Assembly: GCA_045123575.1 (NCBI GenBank)
Contig: JBGVKG010000064.1
Coordinates: forward strand, 21,537-85,536
DNA: 64,000 nt
Origin: SVEL01 sp045123575
GTDB lineage: Bacteria > Bacillota > Clostridia > Lachnospirales > Lachnospiraceae
Direction of reading: 5' to 3'
This document shows positions 61,465 to 64,000 of this stretch, one piece after another. A program made the position numbers and the translations under genes. The notes below the pieces were generated by a model, which did no database searches, was not told the origin of the DNA, and saw only the letters and a list, made by a program, of their open reading frames with translations. Position 1 is the first letter of the stretch, and every line of letters starts with the position of its first letter.

Positions 61465-61659
61465 CTACAGCGCAAATAAATTCTTGATAGTATCAAATAA
61501 GTCATATATTACGGGCACTATCCAAAATAATACTAATAATAGCCCTGCTAAACTTACTAAAAAAGCGTGTTCCTCCCTTCCACTTTGTTTTAATATTTGA
61601 CTGATAACAGACACCAGTATGCCCACCGCTGCTATTTTGAATATAAAATTTACATCCAT
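61465..61659 (-). CDS. spoIIIAC: Stage III sporulation protein AC
   Basis: 64-residue membrane protein, two spans: IFKIAAVGILVSVISQILKQSGREEHAFLVSL (family landmarks ILKQSGREEHAF) and LLLVLFWIVPVIYDLF. Small size is normal for this family. Eight bp separate it from spoIIIAD. Confidence 0.94.
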   Translation of the reverse strand: MDVNFIFKIAAVGILVSVISQILKQSGREEHAFLVSLAGLLLVLFWIVPVIYDLFDTIKNLFAL

Positions 61660-61670
61660 TATCTATCTCC

Positions 61671-62192
61671 TTACACAAACACAATAATACTCATCAGTGC
61701 TCCCATAACACCTAAAGTTCTGTACATTTTCATGGTCTCCACCATTTTTTTCCTACTTTCATCAATGCTCTGACTCACTCTGTCTATGTATAAATCAATA
61801 TTGGCAAGCTGCATTTTCTGATCTTGATATCCCAGTGTTTCGCCTAACTCCTTTAGCATACTTAAGTCTTCTCTAGATAACATAGTATGTCCCTTTAATA
61901 TCTTTTCTACATTATCAGAAAATACTTTAGACATAGGCATTGTATAATTCTCCTCTGTAGCCACAGACAGCTTTGTGAAAAATTCCTTGTAGATACCTTT
62001 GGCTCTCATAGCTACTGTGTTAAACGCATCAGAAAGCATCGCATTTTTGTATCTAAGCTCCCCTTGAAACATCAGCATAAGTCTTCTAACATATAAAAGC
62101 TCCTCCACTCTAGACTTTACATTAGAAGCTGCTGTGTACCCAGTGCAGACAATAGCTAGCGCCATCCCTGCCAAACCTATAAACTTAATCAT
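61671..62192 (-). CDS. spoIIIAB: Stage III sporulation protein AB
   Basis: Membrane-anchored, otherwise cytoplasmic helical protein of the SpoIIIA complex, related to GspF-like secretion proteins. 173 residues with an N-terminal span (FIGLAGMALAIVCTGYTAAS), the conserved ELLYVRRLMLMFQGELRYKNAML region and a C-terminal span (YRTLGVMGALMSIIVFV). ATG overlaps the spoIIIAA stop (ATGA). Confidence 0.93.
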   Translation of the reverse strand: MIKFIGLAGMALAIVCTGYTAASNVKSRVEELLYVRRLMLMFQGELRYKNAMLSDAFNTVAMRAKGIYKEFFTKLSVATEENYTMPMSKVFSDNVEKILKGHTMLSREDLSMLKELGETLGYQDQKMQLANIDLYIDRVSQSIDESRKKMVETMKMYRTLGVMGALMSIIVFV

Positions 62193-63070
62193 ATAAGCCT
62201 TCTAAGAAGCCTGTCATAGACCTCTACACTCCTATCTATATCTTTTTTAATCACTACATATCTGTCAAATACATCCCGTACATTGACATCTCTATCTTGT
62301 CCTATAACAAAGTTGTCTACAGCATCACCGTGTACTGTGGCTAATATCTTGCATCCACATCTCGACGCTTCCAATATGGCCTTTGTATCGTCATCTTTTC
62401 CTAACTCGTCTACAGCTACAACCTGCGGAGACATTGCTCTTATCATAAGCATGATTCCTTCACTCTTATGGCAGCAGTCATATACATCACTTCTTTGCCC
62501 TATATCATTTTGGGGTATACCTTTATAACATGATGCAATCTCACTTCGCTCATCTATCACTGATATTTTTAAATTATGTACATCAGACAATTGACGAACT
62601 ATATCCCTTAACAAAGTCGTTTTACCTAGCCCTGGTGGTGATATAATCAATGTATTTAGATACGTTCCATTATCTGTTATATGTTTCATAACCTTATCCC
62701 CACAGCCTAGAACCTGATGGCTGACCCTTATGTTTATAGACGATATAGGACTAATCGTAGTTACCTTCCCACCTTGACATACAACTTTGCCAGCAAGTCC
62801 CACTCTATGACCTCCTTTTATGGTTATAAAGCCTTCTTTTATCTCCGACTCGTAAGCATATACGGAAAAGTTTGTAATATACTCCATGGTCTCTTGCATA
62901 TCATTAGCGCTAATAACATAATCAACTATGTGCTGTTCTATTCCTCCGCTCATATGCAATATCACCTTTCTACCTACTCTTAAACGTATCTCTTCAATGT
63001 TTCCATAGTTACACCAATCTATATATCCTCTCAAACCTGTAGGTAAAATATTTATAACAGTTTCATTCAT
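62189..63070 (-). CDS. spoIIIAA: Stage III sporulation protein AA (ATPase)
   Basis: Cytoplasmic AAA/secretion-type ATPase that is proposed to energise the SpoIIIA channel. 293 residues. EEIRLRVGRKVIL at the N terminus, Walker A ISPPGLGKTTLLRDIVRQL, DERSEIASCYKG, and Walker B VVAVDELGKDDD are all intact. I use ATG 63070, with GGAG 7 bases upstream; ATG 63076 is too close to that site. First gene of the eight-gene operon, which is complete. Confidence 0.94.
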   Translation of the reverse strand: MNETVINILPTGLRGYIDWCNYGNIEEIRLRVGRKVILHMSGGIEQHIVDYVISANDMQETMEYITNFSVYAYESEIKEGFITIKGGHRVGLAGKVVCQGGKVTTISPISSINIRVSHQVLGCGDKVMKHITDNGTYLNTLIISPPGLGKTTLLRDIVRQLSDVHNLKISVIDERSEIASCYKGIPQNDIGQRSDVYDCCHKSEGIMLMIRAMSPQVVAVDELGKDDDTKAILEASRCGCKILATVHGDAVDNFVIGQDRDVNVRDVFDRYVVIKKDIDRSVEVYDRLLRRLI

Positions 63071-63136
63071 AAGCATTCTCCTCTCTTGGCAATATATGAG
63101 ACAGGCTATGACCCTAGAACTTATTTATATATAAAA

Positions 63137-63165
63137 TTGATATTTCTTTTACAATTTGGTATGAT
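63137..63165 (+). promoter_or_regulatory. Sigma-A promoter of the M42 peptidase gene
   Basis: TTGATA, 17-base spacer, TATGAT, 31 bases before ATG 63196. Confidence 0.6.
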
Positions 63166-63195
63166 TGTTGTACACAAGAAAGGTAGGTACAGATT

Positions 63196-64000
63196 ATGGA
63201 TGAAAAAAATATAGTTGACTATATAGTAGACCAAACTATCAATATTTTAGAGATAGACAGCCCTTCTGGATATACTAGAGAGGTTGCTAACTATGTTATG
63301 AATGAGTATGTGGCACTTGGCTATGAACCAAAGATGACAGTAAAAGGTGGCATATTAGTTGAAATCGGCGGCAACAATGATGATGACGCTGTGCTACTTG
63401 AGGCACATATAGACACCCTTGGAGCTATAGTAACCGAGATAAAGAGCAATGGTAATCTTCGTGTTTCTCCAATCGGTGGTATGAACGCCAATAATGCAGA
63501 AGCCGAAAACTGCCGTATTATCACTAGATTTAATGGTATATACGAGGGAACTCTTCAATTAGATAACGCTTCTATTCACGTTAACGGTGATTATGATGAT
63601 ACAACAAGAAAATTTAAATCTATGGAAATAGTTTTAGACGAAAAGGTTTCTTCAAAGGAAGATACTGTAAAGCTTGGTATTATGGCTGGTGATATTGTTG
63701 CCTTCGACCCTAGAACTGTAGAAACCAAGTCTGGATTCTTAAAAAGCCGTTTCCTTGATGATAAGTTAAGCGTAGGAATATTATTAGGTTACGCAAGATA
63801 CCTTAAAGAAGCTGGTATTACTCCAGACAGAAAAATATACCACCATATAACAGTATTCGAAGAAGTTGGACATGGTGGCTCTGCTTCTATCCCTTCTGGC
63901 GTTACTGAGGTTATATCTGTTGATATGGGTTGTGTCGGTGAAGGTCTTTCATGTACTGAATATCAGGTAAGTATATGTGCCAAGGATAGCCGTGGACCAT
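63196..64000 (+). CDS. M42-family metal aminopeptidase, C terminus cut by window
   Basis: Cytoplasmic dodecameric (TET-type) zinc/cobalt aminopeptidase or endoglucanase-like M42 peptidase. The 268 codons seen are open to the edge; family members have about 340-360. Metal and catalytic motifs in the visible part: LEAHIDTLG (His71, Asp73), SRFLDDKLSVGILL (bridging Asp), and VFEEVGHGGS (catalytic Glu pair). GIMAGDIVAFDPR is typical. The start ATG has AGGTAGG 9 bases upstream. It is divergent from spoIIIAA. A role in trimming imported peptides would suit the Opp operon, but M42 enzymes are housekeeping. Confidence 0.92.
   Translation, partial: MDEKNIVDYIVDQTINILEIDSPSGYTREVANYVMNEYVALGYEPKMTVKGGILVEIGGNNDDDAVLLEAHIDTLGAIVTEIKSNGNLRVSPIGGMNANNAEAENCRIITRFNGIYEGTLQLDNASIHVNGDYDDTTRKFKSMEIVLDEKVSSKEDTVKLGIMAGDIVAFDPRTVETKSGFLKSRFLDDKLSVGILLGYARYLKEAGITPDRKIYHHITVFEEVGHGGSASIPSGVTEVISVDMGCVGEGLSCTEYQVSICAKDSRGP

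Noticed and set aside
63077..63136. Sigma-E promoter before spoIIIAA
   Set aside because: CATATATT resembles a sigma-E -10, but no -35 element is found at 14-15 bases, so I do not call it.

Overview
The window looks like a chromosomal segment from a low-GC anaerobic Firmicute, most likely a Lachnospiraceae-type clostridium. The basis is AT-rich intergenic DNA, strong AGGAGG-type ribosome sites, a complete spoIIIAA-AH operon, spoIVB, spo0A, DegV, a YfcC-type carrier, an Rpn/PD-(D/E)XK protein, and TlpA-type redoxin surface proteins of a kind common in that family. This placement is inference from gene content; no 16S rRNA gene is present.

Layout. 1-3,800: end of a small membrane protein gene, glgA, spo0A interrupted by an in-frame stop codon, and trpS. 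3,900-8,430: a large Sel1-repeat/DnaJ-zinc-finger-like protein, diverging from a PlsC-type acyltransferase. 8,433-10,494: a gene-free inverted repeat of about 620 bp between two convergent genes, with a 1.44-kb IS3-family element inserted in its left arm. 10,495-15,750: an operon encoding a MATE exporter, an M20 peptidase and a YfcC carrier, preceded by two tandem leader hairpins, plus degV. 15,748-31,712: a 16-kb operon running secreted subtilase with BspA-type leucine-rich repeats, lipoprotein, OppA, OppB, OppC, OppD, OppF, small membrane protein. This reads as surface proteolysis coupled to peptide import. 32,003-34,320: a two-gene redox module (a membrane protein with a C-terminal CxxC tail, and a NapH-like ferredoxin fused to a TlpA-like thioredoxin). 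34,379-45,877: an Rpn-type nuclease, a repeat-rich surface protein and a four-gene operon of exported proteins, two of which carry TlpA-type CxxC redoxin domains and three of which share an unrecognised C-terminal domain. 45,988-48,530: enolase and a zinc alcohol dehydrogenase. 48,619-57,445: the clostridial block nusB-xseA-xseB-ispA-dxs-nadK-argR-recN-spoIVB. 57,578-63,070: asp23 and spoIIIAA-AH. 63,196-end: an M42 aminopeptidase, cut by the window edge.

Three themes stand out. First, the sporulation genes visible here look intact except the master regulator: spo0A has TAA where the family has Tyr, between receiver and DNA-binding domain, and it lies about 46 kb from spoIVB, its usual neighbour. 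Second, there is a dedicated peptide-scavenging operon. Third, an extracytoplasmic thiol-redox set (ferredoxin-thioredoxin membrane protein plus exported redoxins and a shared Cys-containing domain) may be a little-described system. Structural oddities not explained by genes are the long inverted repeat with compensatory terminator stems and the tandem hairpins in front of the MATE gene.
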